This document shows positions 9,926 through 17,098 of a DNA stretch of 64,000 bases, piece by piece. Where the stretch lies: NCBI RefSeq assembly GCF_026004115.1, contig NZ_BPIM01000001.1:806001-870000 (forward strand), written 5' to 3'. How positions within the stretch are numbered: position 1 is the first letter of the stretch; each line of letters starts with the position of its first letter. The position numbers were made by a program, and so were the translations under genes. Under the pieces are notes generated by a model. That model ran no database searches, was not told the DNA's origin, and saw nothing but the letters and a program-made list of their open reading frames with translations. Source of the DNA: Meiothermus sp. GTDB taxonomy: Bacteria > Deinococcota > Deinococci > Deinococcales > Thermaceae.

Positions 9926-10277
9926 TTAAGCCCATGTAAAGCGCTGCCGCGACCCCACCCCCAGCAGCAGGGCATTCACCGTCACGATCACGGTGGAAGC
10001 GCTCATCAGCAGCGCTGCCCACTCCGGCCGCAGCAGGATACCGTAGCTGTTGTAGAGCGCTCCCGCCGCAACGGGGATGGCCAGCACGTTGTAGATTGCG
10101 GCCCAGAAGAGGTTCTGCTTGATCTTCCCCCGCACCTTGCGGGCTAGTTGAATAGCCTTGGCGACATCGGCGGGGTCGTTCCTTACCAGCACCACGTCGG
10201 CGGCCTCCACGGCCACGTCGGTGCCGGCCCCGATAGCGATTCCCACCTCGGCCTCGGCCAGGGCGGGGCGACTAGGT
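9926..10277 (-). pseudogene. C-terminal stub of a metal-transporting P1B ATPase
   Basis: The frame carries RPALAEAEVGIAIGAGTD, the segment that follows the GDGxNDAP motif in P1B ATPases, then the last two transmembrane helices (QNLFWAAIYNVLAIPVAAG and a Met/Ser-containing final helix) to TAA at 9926. Everything upstream of ALAEAEVG is gone: the frame runs into a stop near 10285. The C-terminal helices differ from those of the intact copA, so this is a remnant of a different ATPase subtype, not a duplication of the neighbour. An internal GTG could still give a 100-residue product, but without the catalytic parts. Confidence 0.8.
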
Positions 10278-10318
10278 CACGGTCTCGACCTCGCGGTCGC
10301 GCCGGCACCCCGCTGCGG

Positions 10319-10729
10319 CTAAGCCCTGGGGCGTTCCTGCAACACCCAGCCGTTGCCGTCGGGATCGGTGAAGAAGACGAACGAGTTCCATTTCCCGCCT
10401 TTCCCCTCCAACCATACCCCCCCTTCGAGGTGCCGGACAGGGCTTACCCCCACCCCCCGCTCGAGCAATTCCCGCCGCGCGGCCTCGATGTCACCCACCA
10501 CGATCTGCAAGCCCTCCAGCGAGCCGGGCGGCATGCTGTGGATCCCGCGGCTGAGGTGGATCGAGCAGGCCGAGCCGGGGGGGGTCAGCTGCACGACGCG
10601 CACGGAGTCGCTGACCTGTGCGTCGAGGTCTACGGCGAAGCCGCACTGCTCGGCGTAGAAGTGCTTGGCACGGTCGATGTCGGAGACGGGAATCTGGACC
10701 ACCTCGAGCTTCCAATCCATCGCGCTCAC
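10319..10729 (-). CDS. VOC (glyoxalase/bleomycin-resistance fold) protein
   Basis: 136 residues from GTG 10729 (an ATG at 10720 is also possible). Two beta-alpha-beta-beta-beta modules are visible: VVQIPVSDIDRAKHFYAEQ at the N-terminus and VGDIEAARRELLERG, then FFTDPDGNGWVLQER at the C-terminus. The conserved DPDGN and the terminal Glu fit a metal-binding VOC protein of the small-molecule-modifying or dioxygenase-like type; substrate unknown. The GTGA start overlaps the stop of the shortened RibD-like frame upstream, so it was probably co-transcribed with it. Confidence 0.82.
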   Translation of the reverse strand: MSAMDWKLEVVQIPVSDIDRAKHFYAEQCGFAVDLDAQVSDSVRVVQLTPPGSACSIHLSRGIHSMPPGSLEGLQIVVGDIEAARRELLERGVGVSPVRHLEGGVWLEGKGGKWNSFVFFTDPDGNGWVLQERPRA

Positions 10730-10869
10730 GGCCGGCCCCCTGCCTGCGCGTAGCTCAGTAGCACCACGCCGGAGCCCAGGGTGGGGCTGCCGAAGTCGAA
10801 GATCCAGAGGTTGAGGGACTCCACTACCCCGTCGAGGGTCATAAGCAGCGAAGCCACGGTCTTGCGCAT
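10726..10869 (-). pseudogene. Internally deleted RibD/dihydrofolate-reductase-like gene
   Basis: 47 codons from ATG 10869 with AAGGAGG upstream. The first part, MRKTVASLLMTLDGVVES, is the typical N-terminus of the YyaP/RibD-C type reductase family. The last part, TLGSGVVLLSY, is typical of its C-terminus (FGSGVVLLTY in many members). About 120-140 residues that should lie between are missing and the join is in frame. It overlaps the VOC gene by GTGA. A functional reductase is very unlikely. Confidence 0.65.
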
Positions 10870-10973
10870 GCCGGTCCTCCTTTTCCCGCCCGCAGGCGGC
10901 TTATAACGCCCGTTGCCGATTCGCTAAAATGCAGATAACCATGTACATTCTGACTATAGCATATCCACTCCTA

Positions 10974-11283
10974 ATACCGGATTCAAAAAGATAATCATCC
11001 AAACCAAAGATCCCCCAGAGGCTATCTTTTTGAATCCTAGAGCACACCCCTCCCGAACAGTCGGCGAAGAAAGCGTCTGCCTTCCAAAGGGGCTTACGCC
11101 CTCCGCTACGCGGATAACTTCCAAAGGGGCTTACGCCCTCCGCTACGCGGATAACTTCCAAAGGGGCTTACGCCCTCCGCTACGCGGATAACTTCCAAGG
11201 GGCGGTATCGCCCTCCGCAACGCGGATAACTTCGGCCCTGTTAGTTCGCCGCCATCCGGCGCCGAACTAACCGAATCTGGTAT
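10974..11283. mobile_element. MITE-like element, family 3, copy A (with inserted tandem repeat)
   Basis: Ends are inverted: ATACCGGATTCAAAAAGAT on the left, CCGAATCTGGTAT on the right. The left third holds a second arm TCTTTTTGAATCC followed by AGAGCAC; the right part has GTTAGTTCG/CGAACTAAC. The same order of blocks occurs in the 126-bp copy B at 52600-52725. Copy A is longer because a 37-bp tandem array sits inside it. No coding capacity. Confidence 0.65.
11082..11230. repeat. 37-bp tandem repeat, four units, hairpin-forming
   Basis: Units begin at 11082, 11119, 11156 and 11193; the first three are identical, the fourth (38 bp) has a few changes. Each unit contains two small palindromes, GGGCTTACGCCC and CCGCTACGCGG, so the array can fold as a row of eight hairpins. 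In the fourth unit the changes keep the first stem (GGCGGTATCGCC). It is embedded in MITE-like element 3A. Confidence 0.85.
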
Positions 11284-11339
11284 AAATCACAAAAATAGGT
11301 CACGGGTTTGCTAGTTAGCGGACACAGGCGCCCGCTGCG

Positions 11340-11486
11340 GGCCCGGCGGAGGTGGGAATGTACGGATTGATCAGCAGGTTGAAGGCCGTGACGGGGCGGT
11401 GCTGAGCAACCTGGGGCTGGGGCCGGAGAACCCGGTTCGCTAGATAACCTGGAGAAGCCGGGGCGGCTCGAGCCCTTTATAACGCT
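11340..11486 (+). pseudogene. Debris: duplicated end of the DUF3105 gene and start of the regulator gene
   Basis: Bases 11419-11454 match, in inverted orientation and with one mismatch, 13258-13293: the last codons of the DUF3105 gene (GPENPVR-stop) and the following spacer. A weaker match continues over the start of the response-regulator gene (GGCTCG near 11466-11471). Just upstream a short frame, MYGLISRLKAVTG, resembles the N-terminus of YgiN-like monooxygenases and stops after 15 codons. No intact gene is present. Confidence 0.6.
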
Positions 11487-12584
11487 CTAAGGGGCCTCAG
11501 GGTGAGGGGGCTGGGGCAGCGTAAACCAGAAGGTGCTGCCGCGCCCGGCCTCGCTCCTCAGGCCCATCGTTCCCCCCATAGCCTCGACCAGGCCCTTGGC
11601 GATGGTCAGGCCTACCCCGCTTCCGCCGTCCTGCCGGCTGCGGGCCGAGTCCACGCGGTAGAAGCGCTCAAAGACCCGCGCCTGGTGCTCAGGGGGTATG
11701 CCCGGGCCGGTGTCGCGCACGCTGAAGCACACCCCGCTGGGCACTAGCCCGGCCTTGAGCACCACCTCCCCGCCGGACGGGGTGTGGCGCAGGGCGTTGG
11801 CGAGCAGGTTGGAAAGCACCTGTTGCAGGCGCTCGAGGTCGGCCCACACCGGGGGCAGACGTGGGGGCACGTCCAGGCGCAAAGCCACCCCCTGCTCGGC
11901 AAAGACCAGCTCGAAGCGCTCCGCGGCCTGCCTGAGGGCCTCGGCGGGATCGAGAGGCTGGGGGCGGATCTCTACCGCACCAGCTTCCACCCTCGAGACC
12001 AGCGAGAGGTCCTCGACTAGGCGGCGCATGGCCCGCACCTCGTGGGCGATGCGGTGGGCAGCCTGCTCGGGCGGTAGCACCCCGTCGGCCAGGGCCTCGG
12101 CGTAGCCCTGCAGCCCGGCCAGGGGGGTGCGCAGCTCGTGTGCCACCGAGCCGATGAGTTCGATGCGGCTGTGTTCGACCTTCTCCAGTGCCTCGGCCAT
12201 GCGGTTGAAATCCTGGGCCAGCCAGGCCAGCTCGTCGCGCCCCTGAACCTTCAGGCGGTTGCGGTAATGCCCCTGGGCGATCTCCCGGCTGCCGCGGGCC
12301 AGCAGCCGCACGCTCCGGCTGACCCGCCTCGAGACCACCCAGGCCGTGCCCGCCGCCAGCAACCCGGCCAGCGGCAGCGAGGCCAGCCAGGCGGTGGTGA
12401 GGGTCGAGCGCAGGCCCTGCTCGAGGTCGGCGTGGAGGTCGGGGCCTTGTGGCCCGATGGCTGCCGCCATTTGCTCGATGTGCTTTTGGTAAAAGCGCGG
12501 GGCCAGCCACTCCGCGAAGCCCAGCAGCGCCACCACCGCCACCAAGGCCGCCAGCAGGTGGGTCAGGAATAGCCGTGTGAACAT
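11487..12584 (-). CDS. Sensor histidine kinase (HAMP, HisKA, HATPase)
   Basis: 365 residues from ATG 12584. TM1 at about 6-26, a short periplasmic loop, TM2 at about 64-84, HAMP at about 85-137, HisKA with the phosphorylated His149 in SVAHELRTPL, and HATPase with N-box NLLANALRHTP, DTGPGIPPEH and GSGVGLTIAKGL. The ATG overlaps the response-regulator stop by one base (TGATG), so they form a tight operon. The periplasmic region is only about 38 residues, leaving room for a small sensor; the stimulus is not evident. Next to a copper cluster, a metal or envelope signal is possible but unproven. Confidence 0.93.
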   Translation of the reverse strand: MFTRLFLTHLLAALVAVVALLGFAEWLAPRFYQKHIEQMAAAIGPQGPDLHADLEQGLRSTLTTAWLASLPLAGLLAAGTAWVVSRRVSRSVRLLARGSREIAQGHYRNRLKVQGRDELAWLAQDFNRMAEALEKVEHSRIELIGSVAHELRTPLAGLQGYAEALADGVLPPEQAAHRIAHEVRAMRRLVEDLSLVSRVEAGAVEIRPQPLDPAEALRQAAERFELVFAEQGVALRLDVPPRLPPVWADLERLQQVLSNLLANALRHTPSGGEVVLKAGLVPSGVCFSVRDTGPGIPPEHQARVFERFYRVDSARSRQDGGSGVGLTIAKGLVEAMGGTMGLRSEAGRGSTFWFTLPQPPHPEAP

Positions 12585-13249
12585 CACTCCTCCCGGAAGC
12601 GGTAGCCCACCCCGCGCACCGTCTCGATGTAGCGGGGGTTGTCGCCGTCCTCGCCCAGCTTTTTGCGCAGCCCGGCGATATGCACATCCACTACCCGATC
12701 CACCCCGGGGAAGTCGCTTCCCCAGACCCGCTCCAACAGGCGCTCGCGGCTCCACACCAACCCGGGGTGCTGGGCTAGGGTCAGGAGTAGGTCGAACTCG
12801 AGCTTCGAGAGCGCCAGGGGTTCTCCGGCCAGGTAGGCTTCACGCTCGCGGGGTCGGATCACCAACTCGCCGAAGGCCAGTTCGGCCTTCAGCCCGCTGC
12901 GGCGCAGCAAAGCCCGCACTCGAGCTACCACCTCGCGCGGGCTGAAGGGCTTGACCACGTAGTCGTCGGCCCCCAGGTCAAGCCCTCGGATGCGCTCTTC
13001 CTCTTCCCCCTTGGCGGTGAGCATCAAAACGGGCAGCTCGGGGTAGTCGCGTCGGAGTTCGCGGGCCACCTCCCAGCCCGAAAGCCGGGGCAGCATCAGG
13101 TCGAGCACCACCAGGCTGGCCTGGGGGATCTTCGCCAGTGCTTCTAGCCCGTCTAGGGCCTCTACCACCTCGTAGCCTTCCTGGCGTAGGTAAACACCTA
13201 ATACCTCGCGGATCACCGGGTCATCATCGACCAGCAGCACACGAGCCAC
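12584..13249 (-). CDS. OmpR-family response regulator
   Basis: 221 residues from GTG 13249 (GGAGGTG upstream). The receiver domain has acidic pocket VDDD (Asp9/Asp10), phospho-acceptor Asp50 in VVLDLMLPRLSG, the conserved Thr in LMLTAKG and Lys in VVKPFSP. The C-terminal winged helix ends VDVHIAGLRKKLGED..IETVRGVGYRF, typical of OmpR/PhoB. It is transcribed with the downstream kinase and probably with the DUF3105 gene, which ends 19 bases upstream. Confidence 0.94.
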   Translation of the reverse strand: MARVLLVDDDPVIREVLGVYLRQEGYEVVEALDGLEALAKIPQASLVVLDLMLPRLSGWEVARELRRDYPELPVLMLTAKGEEEERIRGLDLGADDYVVKPFSPREVVARVRALLRRSGLKAELAFGELVIRPREREAYLAGEPLALSKLEFDLLLTLAQHPGLVWSRERLLERVWGSDFPGVDRVVDVHIAGLRKKLGEDGDNPRYIETVRGVGYRFREE

Positions 13250-13268
13250 CCCAGCACCTCCAGGTTAT

Positions 13269-13877
13269 CTAGCGAACCGGGTTTTCCGGCCCCCGTCCCC
13301 GGTAGGCATCTATAAAAGCCGCCGCCAACGCGGCATCCCAAGTCTCCAAGCGCAACAGCCTGTTCCAGGCAGTGAGCTCGAGGGCCTGACCTAGCCCTTG
13401 TCTGGGTACCACCACCAGCCCATCCCACTGGCCGGTAAATAGGCGCTGCCAGTTGCGAATCTGGTTCAAGGCCTCGGTAGGGGGTTGGTCGTAGTAGATC
13501 ACCACATTACCGTGCTCCAATGCATGCACCAGCTTTTCCTTGGGTTCAGGACGTTGGTAAAAACCAGGGTTTGTCCAGTTGGGCCAGTGCACCCCGGAGG
13601 TAGGAGGGTCGATGGCATACTGCACTGGTGAGCCTATATTGATATGGCCCCGCCCGGCATCGGTATGTGTGACCACTCGAGCCTGTAAACCCGGCTTGCC
13701 CTGGTCAACCAGCGCGTCAAAACCGGCTGCCGACTGTTGTCCCTGCCACCAAAAAAAACCCCCAAGCAACACCCCCAAGACACCCACCCCTCCCCAGAAC
13801 CAGAGCATGGGCGAGGGCTTGGGTTGAGCACCGTACCTGGATGCAGTTTTCTTTTTCTTTTTAGGTTGGGTTGCCAT
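13269..13877 (-). CDS. Membrane-anchored DUF3105 protein
   Basis: 202 residues: a Lys-rich cytoplasmic N-terminus, one TM helix at about 24-43, and an extracytoplasmic DUF3105 domain with PPTSGVHWPNWTNPGFY and the family hallmark LVHALEHGNVVIYYDQ. The function of DUF3105 is unknown. The conserved His residues suggest metal binding, which is inference. First gene of a likely DUF3105-regulator-kinase operon. The 3' end plus downstream spacer is duplicated in inverted orientation at 11419-11454. Confidence 0.82.
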   Translation of the reverse strand: MATQPKKKKKTASRYGAQPKPSPMLWFWGGVGVLGVLLGGFFWWQGQQSAAGFDALVDQGKPGLQARVVTHTDAGRGHINIGSPVQYAIDPPTSGVHWPNWTNPGFYQRPEPKEKLVHALEHGNVVIYYDQPPTEALNQIRNWQRLFTGQWDGLVVVPRQGLGQALELTAWNRLLRLETWDAALAAAFIDAYRGRGPENPVR

Positions 13878-13971
13878 CGGATCACCTTGGTTGATTAGCT
13901 TAGGGATACTTTAGAATCTCGAGTACCCCATCATCCCACATTTCCCTCAAGCAGCCCCCCATGTAACCTTT

Positions 13972-14030
13972 CCTTCAGCTTCGGTTAAGCATTCACCCCG
14001 CATCCCCTTCAGCTTGACGGAGCATTCTCT
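13972..14030 (+). repeat. Direct repeat upstream of the lipoprotein gene
   Basis: CCTTCAGCTT-CGGTTAAGCATTC and CCTTCAGCTT-GACGGAGCATTC, 34-35 bases apart, directly before the Shine-Dalgarno of the gene at 14049. Possibly a paired regulator site; low certainty. Confidence 0.4.
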
Positions 14031-14048
14031 AAAGCAGGAGGTAAAACT

Positions 14049-15035
14049 ATGAATCCTATCCTGCGCAACTTGGCCGGACTCGCCCTGGCGGGCGTGCTTG
14101 CCGCCTGCGGAACCCAGCCCCAAACCCAGGACTCCCTGACCCAGGCCGATGCCCAGGCCCTCTCCGAAGCAGCCCAGGGCGACCTGCAGCTTACCGGTGC
14201 CATGCTGGGGGATGCTAGCGCCGGCGCCTTGAACACCCAGGGTGGGGTGGATAGTCTGGAAGCCCAAGCCCAAGCCTGGGGCCTGCCCCGTCGCATTAGC
14301 CTGATTTTGCGCGCGGTGGGCGTTCTGCACCTGCCGCCATCCGGCAGTGGAAACTGCACCCTCAGCACCACCCCCGTTTCACCAACCGATGCCGACGATG
14401 ACGGCGTGCCGGCTGATGCCACCACCACCTACGATTGCAGCTATACCGGCCCCGGTGGAACCAGCTATAGCCTGAATGGCTCCATCCAGCTCCAGGATAC
14501 CAACGACAACCAGCCCTACAGCGGCTACAGCGTCATCTTCAACAGTTTCCGATCGCGGGTCAGCAGCAGCAGCCTTTCGGTAGAACGCAACCTGAACGGC
14601 AGCTACTCGATGGATAAGCAAGATGCTACCTTGTTCAAAATCAGCAAGAACTACACCCACAGCGTAACCAAGACGGCTCTTAATAACACCTATACCGGCT
14701 CACTGGTCTTCAATGTCAGCAAGACCTACGCCCCCGACAACGACGGCGACAGCAACCCCTGGAATGCCGGCACCATCACCGTGGACAAGGCCAGCCCCGG
14801 CAGTGCAACCTGGACCCGAAACGGCAACACCCGCAATCTCGTTTGGTACACCGACCCTACCCTGCACTGGAACCGCTCGGTTTGTCAGAATCCTTTAGGT
14901 CGGCTAATGAATTTCGACCGTGGGGCCAAGGAGTATGTCTACACCAATCCGGCAAACGAAAAATCAACCCTGCGCATCGAGTTCAGCGCTTGTGGTCAGT
15001 TCACCGTAACCCTCAACAGCCAGACCGTGCAGTAA
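14049..15035 (+). CDS. Secreted lipoprotein of unknown function
   Basis: 328 residues. The signal peptide ends in the lipobox LAAC (Cys20), preceded by GCAGGAGG before the ATG. The mature part begins with a Gln/Ala-rich linker, then about 230 residues rich in Ser, Thr, Asn and Gly with alternating hydrophobic residues, as expected of a beta-rich surface protein. A calcium-like loop DADDDGVPAD (about residues 116-125) and another Asp/Asn cluster (PDNDGDSNPW) are visible. I do not recognise a family. The last codons lie in a 31-bp tandem repeat that continues past the stop. Confidence 0.75.
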   Translation: MNPILRNLAGLALAGVLAACGTQPQTQDSLTQADAQALSEAAQGDLQLTGAMLGDASAGALNTQGGVDSLEAQAQAWGLPRRISLILRAVGVLHLPPSGSGNCTLSTTPVSPTDADDDGVPADATTTYDCSYTGPGGTSYSLNGSIQLQDTNDNQPYSGYSVIFNSFRSRVSSSSLSVERNLNGSYSMDKQDATLFKISKNYTHSVTKTALNNTYTGSLVFNVSKTYAPDNDGDSNPWNAGTITVDKASPGSATWTRNGNTRNLVWYTDPTLHWNRSVCQNPLGRLMNFDRGAKEYVYTNPANEKSTLRIEFSACGQFTVTLNSQTVQ

Positions 15036-15106
15036 AACGCCTTGCAACGGCCAGACCGCGCAGTAAAACGCCTTGCAACGGCCAGACCGTGCAGTAAAAC
15101 GCCTTG
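15019..15106 (+). repeat. 31-bp tandem repeat across the stop codon
   Basis: Three units of 31 bp (starts near 15019, 15050, 15081; the third is partial), each containing CAGACCG(T/C)GCAGTAAAACG. The first unit encodes the last residues QTVQ and the stop, so the array arose by tandem copying of the gene end. Confidence 0.85.
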
Positions 15107-15111
15107 GCTGC

Positions 15112-15147
15112 AACCACCCCGGCTCTCCTGGGGTGGTTCTTTTCGTT
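15112..15147 (+). terminator. Rho-independent terminator of the lipoprotein gene
   Basis: Nine-bp stem AACCACCCC/GGGGTGGTT with loop GGCTCTCCT, followed by CTTTTCGTT. Confidence 0.75.
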
Positions 15148-15279
15148 CTGATACTGCTTAGTGGTCAGGTAACCAGGAAATCGGTATGCACTACTATCCC
15201 CTTCAATAAGCCGCACATCGCAACTATGGGCAATCAATGTGCTTCAAAACGTACCGCAAAACAAGTTACCGGTGCACTT

Positions 15280-15385
15280 AGAGCGCTCTTCACAAAGATC
15301 GAACCTCCCAGGGTTAGAAGTCCTTTGTCCCAGACAGAACAGTTGCCGCCCATCCGGGCGGCAACGTCTGTGAAGGACGCGATAA
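15280..15385. mobile_element. MITE-like element, family 2, copy A
   Basis: Inverted ends AGCGCTCTTCACA and TGTGAAGGACGCG enclose a second stem, ACAGTTGCCGCC/GGCGGCAACGTCTG. The same pieces in the same order occur at 38364-38517. It ends about 50 bases before the start of the VIT1-like gene and so lies in its leader. Confidence 0.65.
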
Positions 15386-15437
15386 GAAGGTCTTTTTCCC
15401 GCCCCTGGAGTGATACCCTTGAGGCAGGAGGTACTTT

Positions 15438-16142
15438 ATGTATGCCCGAACCCATATCGAACAACACTTCACCGGCTCCGAGACCATCCGGGATGTGGTG
15501 ATCGGCATGTCCGACGGGCTCACGGTGCCGTTTGCGCTGGCAGCCGGGCTATCGGGCGCAGTGGATAATAGTTTTGTGGTCTTGATTGCCGGCATCGCCG
15601 AGGTAGCCGCGGGCTCCATTGCTATGGGGTTGGGCGGTTTTCTGGCAGCCCGCAGTGAGTCAGACCACTACAAAGCCGAGCTCGAGCGCGAGTGGCGCGA
15701 AGTGCGAGAGCTGCCCGAGAGCGAAACCGAGGAAGTGCGAGCAGTGTTCAGAAGATACGGGCTGGAAGGTGAGCCCCTGGAACAAGCCACCCGGGCCGTC
15801 ACGGCCAAACCCCAGGCCTGGGTGGATTTCATGATGAAAGAGGAACTGGGCCTGGAAAAACCCAATCCCAAAAGGGCCTTGAGCAGTGCGCTCACCATTG
15901 GCGGCGCGTACATTGTGGGGGGAGCCATTCCGCTGATACCGTATGCACTTCGGCTTCCGATGTCGAGTGCGCTCTTGTGGAGCGTGGCAGTAACCCTGGT
16001 GGCGCTGGCAGTGTTCGGGGCGGTCAAGGCTCGCTTTACCGGCATCAGTATGTTCAAAGGCGCCTGGCAGACGGCCCTGGTAGGTGGCCTGGCAGCAGGG
16101 GTAGCGTTTGCCATAGCGCGGCTGGTGAGCGGGCTCGAGTAG
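15438..16142 (+). CDS. VIT1/CCC1-family Fe/Mn transporter
   Basis: 234 residues. The N-terminal ETIRDVVIGMSDGLTVPFAL is the family signature containing metal-site residues of TM1. TM2 includes GIAEVAAGSIAMGLGGFLAARSE, followed by a charged cytoplasmic insert (about 75-135) with Glu residues typical of the metal-binding domain, then three more TM helices. Members move Fe2+ or Mn2+ across membranes, here presumably out of the cytoplasm. The ATG at 15438 follows GGCAGGAGG. Transcribed alone. Confidence 0.92.
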   Translation: MYARTHIEQHFTGSETIRDVVIGMSDGLTVPFALAAGLSGAVDNSFVVLIAGIAEVAAGSIAMGLGGFLAARSESDHYKAELEREWREVRELPESETEEVRAVFRRYGLEGEPLEQATRAVTAKPQAWVDFMMKEELGLEKPNPKRALSSALTIGGAYIVGGAIPLIPYALRLPMSSALLWSVAVTLVALAVFGAVKARFTGISMFKGAWQTALVGGLAAGVAFAIARLVSGLE

Positions 16143-16164
16143 ATCCAAAAGCCAAGGTTCACCC

Positions 16165-16647
16165 TTAAGAACGCCAGGTGCCCATGACCCGGCGCAGCAC
16201 AACAAGTTCGCCGGTATGGTAGGCGTTGTGAGCAGCGATGATGTGAATTTCGCGCAGAATGTTGTGCCGATACTGGCCGCTGTTCGGCAACGGTGCAAAC
16301 AGGTCCATAGCCGGATTCTGCACGATTTCGACCAGTGCTTGCCGGTCGGCCATGAACTGCCGGACACTTGCATTCCAGCCTGCAAGATCGGTTGTGGCCT
16401 GGGCATGGGGCCAGTAGTCGTCGGGAAAGTGGGGCCAGCGGTATTGATCAGAAGCAATGTAGTCCAGAATGTCTTTCTGGGCCAGGCGCAGGTGCTCGAC
16501 CAGGTGCCAGAAGGTGTAGGGGCATCCGGGAGGTCGGGTGTTGATGTGCTCCTCGGGAAAATCCGCTACCGCGTCCTCGAAGTCGGCGTGGGCTTGCCGG
16601 AGGGTGAGCAGGTTTACCAGTTGGCTGCGGAGTTCGGGGTTGCTCAT
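16165..16647 (-). CDS. DinB-like metal-binding protein
   Basis: 160 residues, four-helix DinB/YfiT-like fold. The three His ligands are plausible at HLVEHLR (about residue 48) and HNAYHTGEL (about 138-142), matching the family's H...HxxxH arrangement. Such proteins are thought to act as thiol-dependent transferases or hydrolases; substrate unknown. The start overlaps the HxlR regulator stop by ATGA, so it is second in a two-gene operon and the likely target of that regulator. Confidence 0.85.
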   Translation of the reverse strand: MSNPELRSQLVNLLTLRQAHADFEDAVADFPEEHINTRPPGCPYTFWHLVEHLRLAQKDILDYIASDQYRWPHFPDDYWPHAQATTDLAGWNASVRQFMADRQALVEIVQNPAMDLFAPLPNSGQYRHNILREIHIIAAHNAYHTGELVVLRRVMGTWRS

Positions 16648-17036
16648 GTGGGACTCCCATCCCCTTCTAAAACATATAACTCCCTTGCTTCAACCACACT
16701 CGCCCAATTATGCTCCGCCCAGCGGCACAGCGGTGCCAACACCTCATGCAGGCTATAGCCCAGAGGGGTGAGGGTATATTCGGTGTGTGGTGGTACTGCT
16801 GCATACACTTTGCGGGTGATAAGACCATTTTTCTGAAGATTCCGCAGGGTTTGAGTAAGCATTTTTTGCGAAATTCCCTCGATCAGGTGGAACAGCTCAC
16901 CGTGCCGCAAGGTTCCCCGTTTGAGGGTATAGATGACGAGTACACTCCATTTGTCGGCCACCATGTCCAGGACTTGGTTTGAAGGACAACGACGACTCAA
17001 TACATTGGCGATGGAGTTGGGGCGCTCGAGGCTCAT
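16644..17036 (-). CDS. HxlR-family transcriptional regulator
   Basis: 130 residues from ATG 17036; an ATG at 17072 would add twelve residues including another Cys. The HxlR core is clear: RRCPSNQVLDMVADKWSVLVIYTLKRGTLRHGELFHLIEGISQKMLTQTLRNLQKNGLI, a winged helix with the wing at EYTLTPLG. The Cys of CP at the start of the domain corresponds to the redox or electrophile-sensing Cys of several HxlR proteins. It probably controls the overlapping DinB-like gene. GC here is visibly lower than in the neighbours. Confidence 0.88.
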   Translation of the reverse strand: MSLERPNSIANVLSRRCPSNQVLDMVADKWSVLVIYTLKRGTLRHGELFHLIEGISQKMLTQTLRNLQKNGLITRKVYAAVPPHTEYTLTPLGYSLHEVLAPLCRWAEHNWASVVEARELYVLEGDGSPT

Positions 17037-17098
17037 ATCGATTTTATAGAACTTGCAAGCCCAGTTGTCCATTACGCACCAAATAGTGCCTATAAATC

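Noticed and set aside
10901-11161. Minus-strand frame over the tandem repeat region
   Set aside because: Composed mostly of repeat translation; no start site and no family.
11082-11230. CRISPR array
   Set aside because: Four direct repeats of 37 bp are contiguous with no unique spacers, and no cas genes are in the window.
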